Shown: piece by piece, positions 52,244-61,268 of the stretch
How the letters are laid out: every line of letters begins with the position of its first letter
Position numbering within the stretch: the stretch's first letter is position 1
Assembly: GCA_938048455.1 (NCBI GenBank)
Contig: CALIUY010000017.1
Location: 1 to 64,000 of the forward strand
Length of the DNA: 64,000 nucleotides
From: an uncultured Desulfobacterales bacterium
GTDB lineage: Bacteria; Desulfobacterota; Desulfobacteria; Desulfobacterales; SpSt-501
Reading direction: 5' to 3'
The notes under the pieces: model-generated
The model's input: the letters and a program-made list of their open reading frames with translations, nothing else
Database searches by the model: none
Told to the model about the DNA's origin: nothing
Made by a program: the position numbers and the translations under genes

Positions 52244-53892
52244 AACGGATTTTCGGCAACCTGACCGGCCTCAAGCCCTCCCAGCTGCGACGCATCGAAT
52301 CCCTCGGCCGCCGGCGCACCTCGCCCCGCGAACTCGTCTCCCCGGAGCTCGCCGCCGAGGCGGCGCGGATCTCGCGGGAGATCCGCCGCCAGATCGGGCT
52401 GCTCCTCGACCGCCAGGGCCGCATCCAGGCCTTGACCGTGGGCGACAGCCGCCGCATCGTCATCCCCGCCAGTGAGGACGAGCGCCCGGCTCCGGGACGC
52501 CTGCGGGGTCTGCGCTGCGTCCACACCCACCTGGATGCCGAGCCGCTCAGCCGCGAGGACTTGACGGATCTCGCCCTCCTGCGGCTCGATCTCATGGCCG
52601 CGATCGCCGTCAGCCCCGAAGGGGAGCCGGCCGAGGTGTTCGCCGCGCATCTTCTGCCGGCGAACGCCGAGCGCCTGCCCCACCGGCTGCTCGATCCGCT
52701 TCCTCCCGACCGGCTGGACATCGACTGCGCGGCGATGATCGCCGCCCTCGAGGGGGAGCTGGAACGCGTCGTCCGCGGCCGGGCGGCCGCGGCGGCACCG
52801 GAGCGGGCGTTGCTCGTCGGCGTCTCGAGCGCGCCGCGCCGCGAGAGCGAAGAGTCCCTGCGCGAGCTCGAGGCCCTCACCCGCTCCTGCGGCCTCGAAA
52901 TCGTCGGCGCGATGCTGCAACTGCGCGAGACGCCCGACGCCCGGACGCTCGTCGGCAGCGGCAAGCTCCACGATTTGGCGATCCAGGCCCTGCAGGAGGG
53001 AGCGACGCTGTTGATCTTCGACCAAGAGCTCAGCCCATCGCAGATCCGCTCGATCACCGACCGGGTGGCGTTGAAAGTGATCGACCGCACGCAGCTCATT
53101 CTCGATCTCTTCGCCCAACGCGCCCGCAGCCGCGAAGGAAAGCTCCAGGTGGAGCTCGCCCAGCTGCGCTATCTCCTGCCGCGGCTCACGGGACGAGGGA
53201 CGGCAATGTCCCGGCTGGCGGGAGGCATCGGCGGCCGGGGGCCGGGCGAAACCCAGCTCGAACTCGACCGCCGCAAGGTCCGCCGGCGCATTCAGCTCCT
53301 GGAGAAGGCGCTCGAAGAGGTCCGCCGCCACCGCTCCCAGCTGCGCCTGCGTCGCGCCCGGCGTCGGCTGCCGATCGTGTCGATCATCGGCTACACCAAC
53401 GCCGGCAAAAGCACGCTCCTCAACACGATCACCCGCAGCCGGGTGCTCGCCGAAAGCCGCCTTTTTGCGACCCTGGACCCGACCAGCCGCCGCGTACGTT
53501 TTCCCCAGGATCTCGAGGTGATCCTCACGGATACCGTGGGCTTCATCCGCAACTTGCCCGAGGAGCTGCGCGTGGCCTTTCGGGCGACCCTCGAGGAGCT
53601 GGAGAGCGCGGATCTGCTCCTCCATGTGGTGGACATGAGCCACCCGCGCTTCGAAGAGCAGATGGAGGCCGTCGAAGACATCCTCGCGGGCCTCGGTCTG
53701 GAGGGCAAGCCGGCGGTGCGCGTGTTCAACAAGGCCGACCGGGTCGATCCCGAGGAAGCCCGCGCCCTCTGCAGGCGCCATGGGGCGATCGCCGTCTCCG
53801 CGCTCGACCCGCAGACCCTGCGGCCGCTGATCGCCGAAATCCTTCGCCGCCTGCCGCGACCGCAACCGGTTGTGGTTGACACCCCCCCCTGA
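52240..53892 (+). CDS. hflX: GTPase HflX (long form)
   Basis: A ribosome-binding GTPase that rescues stalled 70S or splits ribosomes under stress. The 550-residue protein has about 190 extra N-terminal residues compared with E. coli HflX (IFGNLTGLKPSQLRRIESL), then the HflX domain (SSAPRRESEESLRELEAL, GSGKLHDL, GRGTAMSRLAGGIGGRGPGE). The G domain has G1 GYTNAGKSTLLN, DTVGFIRNLP and NKADRV. This long form is usual in this group. It overlaps dnaB, and its stop is inside a promoter. Confidence 0.95.
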   Translation: MKRIFGNLTGLKPSQLRRIESLGRRRTSPRELVSPELAAEAARISREIRRQIGLLLDRQGRIQALTVGDSRRIVIPASEDERPAPGRLRGLRCVHTHLDAEPLSREDLTDLALLRLDLMAAIAVSPEGEPAEVFAAHLLPANAERLPHRLLDPLPPDRLDIDCAAMIAALEGELERVVRGRAAAAAPERALLVGVSSAPRRESEESLRELEALTRSCGLEIVGAMLQLRETPDARTLVGSGKLHDLAIQALQEGATLLIFDQELSPSQIRSITDRVALKVIDRTQLILDLFAQRARSREGKLQVELAQLRYLLPRLTGRGTAMSRLAGGIGGRGPGETQLELDRRKVRRRIQLLEKALEEVRRHRSQLRLRRARRRLPIVSIIGYTNAGKSTLLNTITRSRVLAESRLFATLDPTSRRVRFPQDLEVILTDTVGFIRNLPEELRVAFRATLEELESADLLLHVVDMSHPRFEEQMEAVEDILAGLGLEGKPAVRVFNKADRVDPEEARALCRRHGAIAVSALDPQTLRPLIAEILRRLPRPQPVVVDTPP

Positions 53893-53903
53893 GACGATAG
53901 AAT
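53876..53903 (+). promoter_or_regulatory. Candidate sigma70 promoter of suhB
   Basis: TTGACA (53876-53881), a 16-nt C-rich spacer and TAGAAT (53898-53903). The predicted start near 53910 is only about three bases before the ATG at 53913. The hflX stop lies in the spacer. Confidence 0.6.
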
Positions 53904-53912
53904 GGGATCGGG

Positions 53913-54704
53913 ATGGAAAGCGAACCGCTTTTGCGCCTCGCCCTGCGCGCGGCCTACCGGGGTGCGGATGTCTTGCGCGAGCGTTTCCGCCGGGTGCAGG
54001 GAATCCAGCGGAAGGGGCCGAACGATCTCGTCACCGAGGCCGATCTCGCCGCCGAGGAGGTGATCGTCCGAACGCTGCGCCGGGAGTTTCCCGGCCACAC
54101 CATCATCGCCGAGGAGGGAGGAATCTACACCGAAGGCGATGAATATCGTTGGCTGGTCGATCCTCTCGACGGCACGGTCAACTTCGCCCATGGGGTGCCG
54201 CTGTTCGCCGTCTCGATCGCCTGCCTGCGCGGGGAAGAGCCCCTGGTCGCAGCCGTGCTCCAGCCTCTGACCGGCGAGCTGTTCAGCGCCCGCGCCGGAG
54301 CGGGCGCCTTCCGCAACGGGGAGCCGATCCGGGTGTCGCGCGAGGCGAAGGTCGGCGACGGACTGCTGGCGACGGGGTTTCCCTACGACCGGGAAGCGGA
54401 CTGGATTCCGCTCACCTCCCGATTTCTGCGCTGCCTGCGCGCGGCGCGCGGCATCCGCCGCCTCGGCTCCGCAGCGATCGATCTCTGCCTCGTCGCCAGC
54501 GGCTGTTTCGCCGGCTACTGGGAGCGTTCGCTCAACGCCTGGGACACGGCGGCCGGAATGCTGATCGTGCGCGAGGCGGGGGGCCGGGTGACCGATTTCC
54601 ACGGCCGGCCGTTTTCCCCCGCCGGAGGCGAAATCGCGGCCACCAACGGCCGCATCCATGAGGAGCTGCTGCAACTGCTCCGGGAGGAATCCGGCAATGT
54701 CTGA
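53913..54704 (+). CDS. suhB: Inositol-1-monophosphatase family protein
   Basis: A 263-residue Mg2+-dependent phosphatase. The motifs KGPNDLVTEADLAAE, EEGG, WLVDPLDGTVNFAHGVPLFAVSIA (metal-binding Asp-Pro-Leu-Asp-Gly-Thr) and WERSLNAWDTAAGMLIVREAGG are all present. Activity on inositol phosphate is expected; SuhB-type proteins also take part in rRNA transcription in E. coli. It overlaps the next small gene by 8 nt. Confidence 0.93.
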   Translation: MESEPLLRLALRAAYRGADVLRERFRRVQGIQRKGPNDLVTEADLAAEEVIVRTLRREFPGHTIIAEEGGIYTEGDEYRWLVDPLDGTVNFAHGVPLFAVSIACLRGEEPLVAAVLQPLTGELFSARAGAGAFRNGEPIRVSREAKVGDGLLATGFPYDREADWIPLTSRFLRCLRAARGIRRLGSAAIDLCLVASGCFAGYWERSLNAWDTAAGMLIVREAGGRVTDFHGRPFSPAGGEIAATNGRIHEELLQLLREESGNV

Positions 54705-54897
54705 ACGGACCGCCGGCGGCGGCCGCCGCGCTTTTCGGTTCCGGGCCGCATGTTTCGGCGATTTCCAGGCCCGCGATGCGGTCTGCCGCCGTTACTGCGC
54801 CGTCCGCATCCGCTGCCTGATCGCCCGTGAGGAGCGGCGCGAACAGGAGCAAACGGCCGAGGTCGAAGGCGGCTCCCGGTGGGCCCGCCTTCAGTGA
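54697..54897 (+). CDS. 66-residue conserved cysteine protein
   Basis: A small protein read from an ATG at 54697, preceded by GGGAGGAA. Cysteines 19, 30, 34 and 40 in ACFGDFQARDAVCRRYCAV and RIRC form C-x10-C-x3-C-x5-C, a likely metal site. I recall the same CFG.F...D.VC..YCA.R.RC pattern in other Desulfobacterota small proteins. It starts inside the suhB stop and its last bases overlap the convergent dnaA stop by 7 nt. Function unknown. Confidence 0.75.
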   Translation: MSERTAGGGRRAFRFRAACFGDFQARDAVCRRYCAVRIRCLIAREERREQEQTAEVEGGSRWARLQ

Positions 54898-56246
54898 AGC
54901 GTTGCGGGGGGGGGGGATTCGAGGCGGCCCTGGAAAAATTCGACCTGTTGGCGCAAGGCGGGGTCGGTCTTGATCCCTTTTTCGATCGCCTGGATCGAAT
55001 GGATCACGGTCGCATGGTAGCGATTGAAGCTCCTGCCGATCGCCTGCAGCGGCGTATCCGTAAAGCGGCGCGCAAGAAAGATGGCCATCTGCCGCGGCCG
55101 GACCAGCTGCTGCCGCCGCGAAGGCGAAACGAGTTCTTCCTCCGACACCCGGTAGTGTTCGCAGACGAGCTTTTTGATCAGCTCGAGGGTGATCCGGCGG
55201 CGGCCGCTGATCATCTGCCGTACCACGTTTTCGGCAAGCCGGAGGTCGATCGGTATCCCCAGGAGCGAGGAGCGCGCGGCGACGCCGTTTAAACCGCTCT
55301 CGAGCTGCCGGATATCGCCCACGAGCTCCGAGGCGAGGTAATCGAAGACCTCCGCGGGAATCTCGTAGCCGTGCAGCCGGGCCTTGTGCTGCAGGATGCG
55401 CAGCCGCGTGCGGTGGTTGGGCGGGTCGATGGCCGTGATCAGGCTGCAGGAAAAACGCGAACGCAGGGATTCATGCAGCCGGGGGATCTCGGAAGGCCGG
55501 CAGATGCTGGAAAAGAGGATCCGCTTGCCCGATTCGAGGAGGCTGTCCAGGGTGGCGGCGAGCTCGACCTGCGTACGCTCCTTTCCGCCCAGACCGTGAA
55601 CGTCCTCGAGAAGGAGCACGTCGCAGCGGCTGCGGTATTTGGCCTTGAACTGATCCAAGGCGTCGCGGCGGAAGGCCTGGACCATCTCGTTGCTGAAATC
55701 CTCGGCGGTCATGTAGTAGACGCGCTCGCGCGGGCTGTGGTTGAGCACGTGATGGCCGATCGCCTGGGAGAGGTGGCTTTTCCCCAAGCCGGTCCCCGAA
55801 TAGAGGAACACCGCCGGCTGAGTGCCGCTTTTGCGGCTGGCGAGGGAAAGGGAGGCCGAGTAGGCAAAATCGTTGTTGGCGCCGACGACGAAATGTTCGA
55901 AGGTGAAATCCCGGCGCAGAAAACGACCGTTGTGGGGGCGGACGGCCTCGCTCGGCAGCGGAAGTTGGGCTCCGCCGCCCTCCATCTCCGCGCCGCGGGG
56001 CGAACGGCGGCCGGCGACCTGAAAGTCGACCTTGACCTCCTCACCGCGGATCCGGGCGAGCTCGCCGCGGATCGTCTCCCCGAAGTGTTCCTGCACGCGT
56101 TTGCGTGAGAAGGCGTTGGGGCAGATGATGACCCACTCGCCGGTCTCGGATCGCTCCAGGCCGAGGGGTTCGATCCACATGCGGTAGCTGTGAGCGGCGA
56201 CGCGCTTTTTCAACGCTGCGCGCAGATCTTTCCAGATCTTTTCCAT
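54891..56246 (-). CDS. dnaA: Chromosomal replication initiator DnaA
   Basis: Initiates replication by melting oriC and loading DnaB. The 451-residue protein has domain I (MEKIWKDLRAALKKRVAAHSYRMWIEPL), a short linker, AAA+ domain III with Walker A YSGTGLGKSHLSQAI and Walker B VLLLEDVHGL, and the domain IV helix-turn-helix. Two departures are visible: the sensor-type Walker A ends GKS rather than GKT, and the DnaA-box signature reads YHATVIHS (about 410-417) where most bacteria have DHTTV. It is not beside dnaN or recF. The ATG at 56246 has a weak ribosome-binding site. Confidence 0.93.
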   Translation of the reverse strand: MEKIWKDLRAALKKRVAAHSYRMWIEPLGLERSETGEWVIICPNAFSRKRVQEHFGETIRGELARIRGEEVKVDFQVAGRRSPRGAEMEGGGAQLPLPSEAVRPHNGRFLRRDFTFEHFVVGANNDFAYSASLSLASRKSGTQPAVFLYSGTGLGKSHLSQAIGHHVLNHSPRERVYYMTAEDFSNEMVQAFRRDALDQFKAKYRSRCDVLLLEDVHGLGGKERTQVELAATLDSLLESGKRILFSSICRPSEIPRLHESLRSRFSCSLITAIDPPNHRTRLRILQHKARLHGYEIPAEVFDYLASELVGDIRQLESGLNGVAARSSLLGIPIDLRLAENVVRQMISGRRRITLELIKKLVCEHYRVSEEELVSPSRRQQLVRPRQMAIFLARRFTDTPLQAIGRSFNRYHATVIHSIQAIEKGIKTDPALRQQVEFFQGRLESPPPATLH

Positions 56247-56457
56247 ACCCTATGGAGTGGTTTCCGGTGAAAAGAGCCTTTGGAGTTCGCTCAGGCGGTG
56301 ATTTCCGCGTTCTGCGGCCAGCGGTTGGGAAGCCCGAGGTGCCCCCTCCCGCTTCCCGCCGGCCCCGCGGGACGAGGCTGCCTTTTAGGCCAGCGGCCTG
56401 AGGGAGTCAAATCGGAATTCCCAAGATTCCCGGGCGAAGGACGAGCGTTTTGAACAA

Positions 56458-56486
56458 ATTATATCCATCTGTTATCATGAACAATT
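56458..56486 (-). promoter_or_regulatory. Candidate promoter for dnaA
   Basis: On the minus strand a perfect TATAAT (56463-56458) lies 17 nt after AATTGT (56486-56481). The transcript would start near 56451, giving a 5' leader of about 205 nt. A TTGTTC 15 nt from the -10 is an alternative -35. Confidence 0.55.
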
Positions 56487-56878
56487 TTAGCTCGGATCCT
56501 CCCCCGCGGGCTTCCGCCGTCATTCCGGCCGATTGTTAGATTTCCAAACAATATCAGCGGATCTTTCCTTGGAACCACCGCCGTTTGAAATCGATATCTC
56601 TGAAAAACATTTTTTTTCGCCTCTTTTCATTCAATTTCAGGTTCCCGACTACGGAAACGGGGGCGTTCAGGATGGACTTTCGGGCCGTAGCACCCACAAC
56701 GCCGGAAGCGAGATGAGGGGGCGAACGAGGCGAGGGGCAAGGATGATGAATTTCAAATCCCCAATTTGATTACAATTAAATTAATATGCAGGATGGCTGC
56801 AGATCCTGCCCGACAGTCGATGCCGCGGAGGCAAAATCCGGTTCGGACGGCTCCAGACCGGAAAAAGAATCTTAAAAT

Positions 56879-56907
56879 TTTCCAATTTCTGGCTTTTTCT
56901 GTATAGA
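56879..56907 (+). promoter_or_regulatory. Candidate promoter of uvrA
   Basis: TTTCCA (56879-56884), a 17-nt spacer and TATAGA (56902-56907). The predicted start near 56914 gives a leader of about 51 nt. A LexA-type box was not recognised. Confidence 0.4.
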
Positions 56908-56964
56908 AGGATCATTTCCGGGACGTACCGTAGCGCGTCTTCGCAGCGCCGAGGATCACCGCCG

Positions 56965-59871
56965 ATGGCCGCAAACCAGATCGTTGTCCGCGGGGCCCGC
57001 CAGCACAACCTCAAAAATATCGACGTCCGCCTGCCCTGTCTCAGCCTGACGGTGATTGCCGGTCTTTCCGGCTCGGGCAAATCCTCACTCGCCTTCGACA
57101 CGCTCTACGCCGAGGGCCAGCGGCGCTACGTGGAGTCCCTTTCCCCCGACGCGCGGCAAGTTCTCGAACGGCTGGAAAAGCCCGATGTGGACCTGATCGA
57201 AGGCCTTTGCCCGGCGATCGCCATCGAGCCGCGCCTCTGCGCCTATCCCCCGCGTTCCACCGTGGGGACGGTCACCGAAATCTACGATTTCCTGCGCCTG
57301 CTCTTCGCCCGCGCCGGCACCCTCTTCTGCCCCTCCTGCGGCCGGGAGATCGCCGGGATCCCCCTTGACCGCATGGTCGACCGCGTGGAAGCGCTGCCCG
57401 TGGGGTCCCGCCTCTCGGTGCTGGCGCCGCTTTCCTTCAAGCGCCGGCAGGATCTGCGGGATTTGCTGGGACGGCTGCGCCGCGAAGGCTTCGCCCGCAT
57501 CCGCATCAACGGCCGGATCGAGGAACTCGATCCAAGCCTCCGCTTGCCGCCGGCCGCGGCCTTCAGCGTGGAACTCGTCGTTGACCGGCTGATCGTCGGC
57601 CCGGCCGTCCGCAAGCGGCTGGCCGACTCGCTGGAGATCGCCCTTGCCCGCGGCGGCGGCCGCGCCCTCGTCCAGATCGAGGGGGGAGAGACCCTTTCCT
57701 TTGCCGCCGCCGCAATCTGCGGCGACTGCGGCTTCACCGCCCCCGAGCTCACGCCCGCCCGCTTTTCGTTTCATTCGCCCCACGGCGCCTGCAGCGTTTG
57801 CGGTGGGCTGGGCGTCCTCGAGGAGATCGACCCGGCGCGCGTGATTCCGGATCCGCGGCTTTCCCTGCGTCAGGGGGCGGTCCTTGCCTGGTCGAGGCGC
57901 CGCGGAGACCGGTTCTGGGACTATCTCGAAGCCCTCACCGCCCACTACGGGACCTCGGTCCATACGCCTTACCGGGATCTGCCCGAAGCCTTTCGCCGGG
58001 TGCTCTGGCACGGCTCGGGAGAGGAGACGATCCCTTTCGCCTTCGAACGCGGCACGACCCGCATCCAGTTCCGCAGGCCTTTCGAGGGCATCCGGCCCTC
58101 CCTGGAACGACGCTACCGCGAAACCGATTCCCCGGCCGTCCGCGAGGAAATCCGGCGCTTCATGAGGACCGCCCCCTGTTCCGCCTGCGGCGGAAGCCGC
58201 CTGAACGCGCTGGCGCGCGCGGTACGGATCGCCGGGCGCACCCTGCCCGAAATCTGCGCCCTGCCGCTGCCGGCGGCCCTCTCGTTCTTGGAGCGTCTCA
58301 GTCTTTCCGGCACGCGCCAGGCCGTCGCGCGGCGCCTGCTTTCCGAGATCCTCCCCCGGCTGCAGTGCCTGATCGATCTCGGCCTCTCCTACCTCACGCT
58401 CGACCGCCCGGCCCCGACCCTCTCGAGCGGGGAAGGGCAGCGCGTCCGGCTGGCCGCCCAGCTCGGCTCGCGGCTGAGCGGAGTCCTCTACGTGCTCGAC
58501 GAGCCGAGCGTCGGGCTTCATCCCCGGGACACCGAACGCCTGCGGCGGATCCTGCTTTCCCTGCGCGATCTGGGCAACACGGTCCTCGTGGTCGAACACG
58601 ATGAGGAGATCCTGCGCTCCGCCGACCACGTGATCGACCTGGGGCCGGGCGCGGGGGAGGAGGGCGGCCACCTGATCTATTCCGGGCCTCTCGCGGGCCT
58701 GCTGCGGGAGCCGCGCTCCCTGACCGGAGCCTACCTTTCCGGCAGGCGCACGATCGAGCGCCCCGACAGGCGGCGTGGGCCTGCGGGCTCGAGGATTCTT
58801 CTCTGCGGCGCCCGACACAACAACCTGAAGGGCATCACGGTCGCCTTCCCCCTCGGCCGTCTGGTGGCCGTGAGCGGGGTTTCGGGATCCGGCAAGTCCT
58901 CGCTCGTCGTGGACACCCTCTACCCGGCGCTGCTCCGGGCCCTTGGCCGCACGGGCCCCGAGCCCGGAGCCCACGAGCGACTCGAAGGTCTCGAAGCCGT
59001 CGAGCGTGCGGTCCTGGTCGACCCGAGCCCGATCGGCCGCACCGTGCGCTCCAACCCGGCTACGGTGCTCGGAATCTTCGACGGGATTCGCGGGCTCTTC
59101 GCGCGTACCCCGGAGGCCCGCATGCGCGGCTTCGGCCCGCAGCGTTTCAGTTTCAACCTGCCGGGCGGACGCTGCGAGGTCTGCGCCGGCGAAGGGATCC
59201 AGCGCATCCCCATGCAGTTCCTGCCCGATGTCGCCGTGACCTGCGATGCCTGCGGCGGCAGGCGCTACAACCGCGAGACCCTGGAAATCCGCTACCGGGG
59301 AAAATCCATCGCCGAGGTCCTGGAGATGACGGCCGCGGAGGCGTTGGACCATTTCGGGCGCGTGCCGGCGGTGCACGAGCGGCTCCTGCCTCTGGTCGAA
59401 GTCGGCCTGGGGTACCTTCGCCTGGGTCAGGCCGCCCCGACCCTCTCCGGCGGGGAGGCTCAGCGGCTCAAGCTCGCGCGCGAACTCGGCCGCGGCACAA
59501 ACGGCGGCCGGGTTCTTTATGTGCTCGACGAGCCTACGGTCGGCCTGCACCCCGAGGACATCCGTCGCCTGCTGCTCGTGCTCCATCGCCTGGTCGACTC
59601 CGGCCACACGGTGGTCGTGATCGAGCACCACCTCGACGTGATCGCCTCGGCCGACTGGGTGATCGACCTCGGACCGGAGGGGGGAGAGCGGGGCGGCGAG
59701 CTGGTCGCCGAGGGCCCCCCTGAGGCAATCGCCGCCTGTACGGCCTCGGCGACGGGCGGATTTCTCCGCCGGCGCCTCGCCGGGCAGGAGGTGGCCCGGT
59801 CCCCCGAGCGGATGGAGCGCCCGGAAACGGCGGGTCAGCCAGAGGTGGAGGAAGGCAGGAAAAAGGAATAG
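56965..59871 (+). CDS. uvrA: Excinuclease ABC subunit A
   Basis: The damage-recognition ATPase of nucleotide excision repair. The 968-residue protein has two ABC modules: Walker [22 protein letters not shown] (33-53) and [16 protein letters not shown] (about 638). Signatures are [12 protein letters not shown] and [12 protein letters not shown], with zinc modules [17 protein letters not shown] and [11 protein letters not shown]. UvrB-interaction and insertion regions are in place. Its N-terminal lid reads [31 protein letters not shown], slightly divergent from the usual ARQFLGQMEKP. No uvrB or uvrC is near. Confidence 0.95.
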   Translation: MAANQIVVRGARQHNLKNIDVRLPCLSLTVIAGLSGSGKSSLAFDTLYAEGQRRYVESLSPDARQVLERLEKPDVDLIEGLCPAIAIEPRLCAYPPRSTVGTVTEIYDFLRLLFARAGTLFCPSCGREIAGIPLDRMVDRVEALPVGSRLSVLAPLSFKRRQDLRDLLGRLRREGFARIRINGRIEELDPSLRLPPAAAFSVELVVDRLIVGPAVRKRLADSLEIALARGGGRALVQIEGGETLSFAAAAICGDCGFTAPELTPARFSFHSPHGACSVCGGLGVLEEIDPARVIPDPRLSLRQGAVLAWSRRRGDRFWDYLEALTAHYGTSVHTPYRDLPEAFRRVLWHGSGEETIPFAFERGTTRIQFRRPFEGIRPSLERRYRETDSPAVREEIRRFMRTAPCSACGGSRLNALARAVRIAGRTLPEICALPLPAALSFLERLSLSGTRQAVARRLLSEILPRLQCLIDLGLSYLTLDRPAPTLSSGEGQRVRLAAQLGSRLSGVLYVLDEPSVGLHPRDTERLRRILLSLRDLGNTVLVVEHDEEILRSADHVIDLGPGAGEEGGHLIYSGPLAGLLREPRSLTGAYLSGRRTIERPDRRRGPAGSRILLCGARHNNLKGITVAFPLGRLVAVSGVSGSGKSSLVVDTLYPALLRALGRTGPEPGAHERLEGLEAVERAVLVDPSPIGRTVRSNPATVLGIFDGIRGLFARTPEARMRGFGPQRFSFNLPGGRCEVCAGEGIQRIPMQFLPDVAVTCDACGGRRYNRETLEIRYRGKSIAEVLEMTAAEALDHFGRVPAVHERLLPLVEVGLGYLRLGQAAPTLSGGEAQRLKLARELGRGTNGGRVLYVLDEPTVGLHPEDIRRLLLVLHRLVDSGHTVVVIEHHLDVIASADWVIDLGPEGGERGGELVAEGPPEAIAACTASATGGFLRRRLAGQEVARSPERMERPETAGQPEVEEGRKKE

Positions 59872-60701
59872 GCGCTCTCGATCTCCTCGGCGAGCGCAGC
59901 GTAGAAATCTCCGGCCCGCTGCAGGGTGCCCATGATGAACTTGCGCGCGTCGGGGTGCAACGCGGCGAGGTCGATCACGCAGTCCGGGTTCCGGTCGTAG
60001 CTGTTCACGAGAAGGTTCGCCACGTGGATCACCAGGCAGAACTCGGCGTTGGCCAGATCCGGGCGGTAGTCGTGGTGAAAGCGGATCGCCTCGACCAGCC
60101 CCTGGGGCAGCTGCCAGCGCGCCGCCAGGTGGGCTCCGATCGCCGCGTGGCCCGCGGGGCTTTTGCCGCGTTCGGCCTCATGGAAGGGGCGGCCCTCCTC
60201 GCGCAAGGCCTGCCAGACGGCCGCGAAGACTTCCGGGAAATACTGGGCGAGGATCACCTTGCCGACGTCGTGCAGCAGTCCGCCCACAAAGCAGTTGTCC
60301 GGAGAGTTGATCCGCGTTCGGGCCGAGAGCGCCTTGCTGGTCACGGCCACGGCGAGGGAATGCTTCCAGAAATCGGTGGCGTCGAAGCCCTCGAGGCGGA
60401 TGCGGCGGGAGAGGGTTTCGATCACCGAAACCGAGACGATCGCGTTGCGCACGGCGTTGAAGCCCAGCATGATCACCGCGCTGCGGATGTCGGCGACCTT
60501 GGATCGCACGCCGTAGAAGGCCGAGTTGACGAGCTTCAGAATTTTCAGCGCCGTCGCCTGGTCGCGCTCGATGATCTGGCTGACGCGCGCCACGGGGGTC
60601 TCCGGGTCCTGCAGCAGGCGGTTCAACTCGAGCACGATGCTGGGGAGAGTCGGGATGTCCCGAATGCGGTCCAGCCTTTTCAGAAACTCGGCTTCGTCCA
60701 T
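59835..60701 (-). CDS. HDOD domain protein
   Basis: A 288-residue cytoplasmic protein whose first 220 residues form an HDOD domain: [49 protein letters not shown] and the HD pair in [11 protein letters not shown], with [16 protein letters not shown] proteins are signalling or scaffold proteins of uncertain function, abundant in this group. GGGGGAGAAG precedes the ATG. Its 3' end overlaps the uvrA 3' end by 37 nt on the opposite strand. Confidence 0.88.
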   Translation of the reverse strand: MDEAEFLKRLDRIRDIPTLPSIVLELNRLLQDPETPVARVSQIIERDQATALKILKLVNSAFYGVRSKVADIRSAVIMLGFNAVRNAIVSVSVIETLSRRIRLEGFDATDFWKHSLAVAVTSKALSARTRINSPDNCFVGGLLHDVGKVILAQYFPEVFAAVWQALREEGRPFHEAERGKSPAGHAAIGAHLAARWQLPQGLVEAIRFHHDYRPDLANAEFCLVIHVANLLVNSYDRNPDCVIDLAALHPDARKFIMGTLQRAGDFYAALAEEIESAYSFFLPSSTSG

Positions 60702-60795
60702 GGCTTCTCCCCCTTGGGCGTTTGGTCGGCAGCGCAAGAAGGACCGGCGCTCACGGGTAATATCGGTCGGATCCGGTGGTGCTTTAGGCAAAAAA

Positions 60796-60823
60796 AACCC
60801 GTCCGGCGACCCCCGGACGGGTT
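60796..60823 (-). terminator. Rho-independent terminator of the PxxKW gene
   Basis: AACCCGTCCGG (60796-60806) pairs with CCGGACGGGTT (60813-60823). On the minus strand the hairpin is followed by the T8 run that is A8 at 60790-60797. It lies 24 nt after the PxxKW stop and before the HDOD gene. Confidence 0.85.
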
Positions 60824-60846
60824 CTGCCCGCAGGTCGGGTCGGGGA

Positions 60847-61134
60847 TCAGCGGCCGGCCGAGCGTTTGGAGGCTTTGAGGGGGTTGATTTTCTGCTTGGT
60901 CTCGGAGGCGGCCGGGGCGGCCGACACGTGCGTCGCCAGGTTGCAGATTCCCCGCTTCCACTTGGCCGAGGGCTCGGGGCAGGCCGTGCAATACCAGCCC
61001 GCTGCGAACTGGTTCCGCCGGCCGCAGCCTTCGCAGGCTTCGACGACCTGCTGACAAATCCCGCCCTTGTAGGCACATCCCTTGGTGGTCATGAAGGCGC
61101 ACTCGACGCCGGGCTTGATGCTGGTGCAGCGCAT
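60847..61134 (-). CDS. PxxKW family cysteine-rich protein
   Basis: A 95-residue protein with nine cysteines (3, 12, 20, 27, 34, 37, 49, 52, 64) and the hallmark PSAKW at residues 55-59 in CPEPSAKWKRGICNLATHV. The spacing suggests zinc or iron-sulfur binding. I recall the family as PxxKW cysteine-rich proteins of sulfate-reducing and related bacteria; function unknown. The ATG at 61134 is preferred because AAAGGGG is 9 nt upstream; the ATG at 61143 touches it. Confidence 0.85.
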   Translation of the reverse strand: MRCTSIKPGVECAFMTTKGCAYKGGICQQVVEACEGCGRRNQFAAGWYCTACPEPSAKWKRGICNLATHVSAAPAASETKQKINPLKASKRSAGR

Positions 61135-61160
61135 GGCAACCATCCCCTTTCTTGCGGAAG

Positions 61161-61190
61161 ATAAACAAAAAGACCGGCGGCTACCGGTCT
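61161..61190 (-). promoter_or_regulatory. Terminator-like hairpin in the PxxKW leader
   Basis: On the minus strand AGACCGG (61190-61184) pairs with CCGGTCT (61177-61171) over a 6-nt loop and is followed at once by TTTTTGTTT. It lies between the promoter and the gene, as an attenuator would. An upstream CGGTCT (61207-61202) could pair with the same AGACCG as an alternative. Confidence 0.6.
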
Positions 61191-61209
61191 CATCCTTACA
61201 AAGACCGAA

Positions 61210-61239
61210 ATTTTAACGCATTAGATTCTCACTTGTCAA
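61210..61239 (-). promoter_or_regulatory. Sigma70 promoter of the PxxKW gene
   Basis: Minus-strand TTGACA (61239-61234), an 18-nt spacer and TAAAAT (61215-61210) predict a start near 61203 and a 70-nt leader containing the terminator-like hairpin. The -35 overlaps the -35 of the divergent phosphofructokinase promoter. Confidence 0.75.
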
Positions 61240-61261
61240 GCACCTGACGAGTTGTTAAGCT
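61233..61261 (+). promoter_or_regulatory. Candidate promoter of the phosphofructokinase gene
   Basis: TTGTCA (61233-61238), 17 nt, TAAGCT (61256-61261). The start would fall at about 61268, one base before the ATG. No Shine-Dalgarno precedes that ATG. Confidence 0.4.
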
Positions 61262-61268
61262 CCCTCCT

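Larger units (their letters stand above)
56247..56964. other. Long AT-richer region between dnaA and uvrA
   Basis: About 720 bases, the longest gap in the window and clearly richer in A+T in its central half (56400-56900). It contains the dnaA promoter, a small inverted repeat (ATTGTT 56532-56537 with AACAAT 56547-56552), a T8 run near 56611 and a short ORF of 78 codons (56533-56769) that does not look real. A DnaA box matching TTATNCACA was not seen. It may be regulatory or an origin remnant. Confidence 0.6.

Noticed and set aside
54795-56195. Other-frame readings around dnaA, including one of 245 codons at 55371-56108
   Set aside because: They have no recognisable domain and run through the full dnaA coding region.
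56533-56769. 78-codon plus-strand open frame in the dnaA-uvrA gap
   Set aside because: No ribosome-binding site, AT-rich and compositionally random; no family resemblance.
56400-56900. Possible oriC
   Set aside because: No clear cluster of DnaA boxes was found by reading; AT-richness next to dnaA is suggestive only, so it is given as a question, not a feature.
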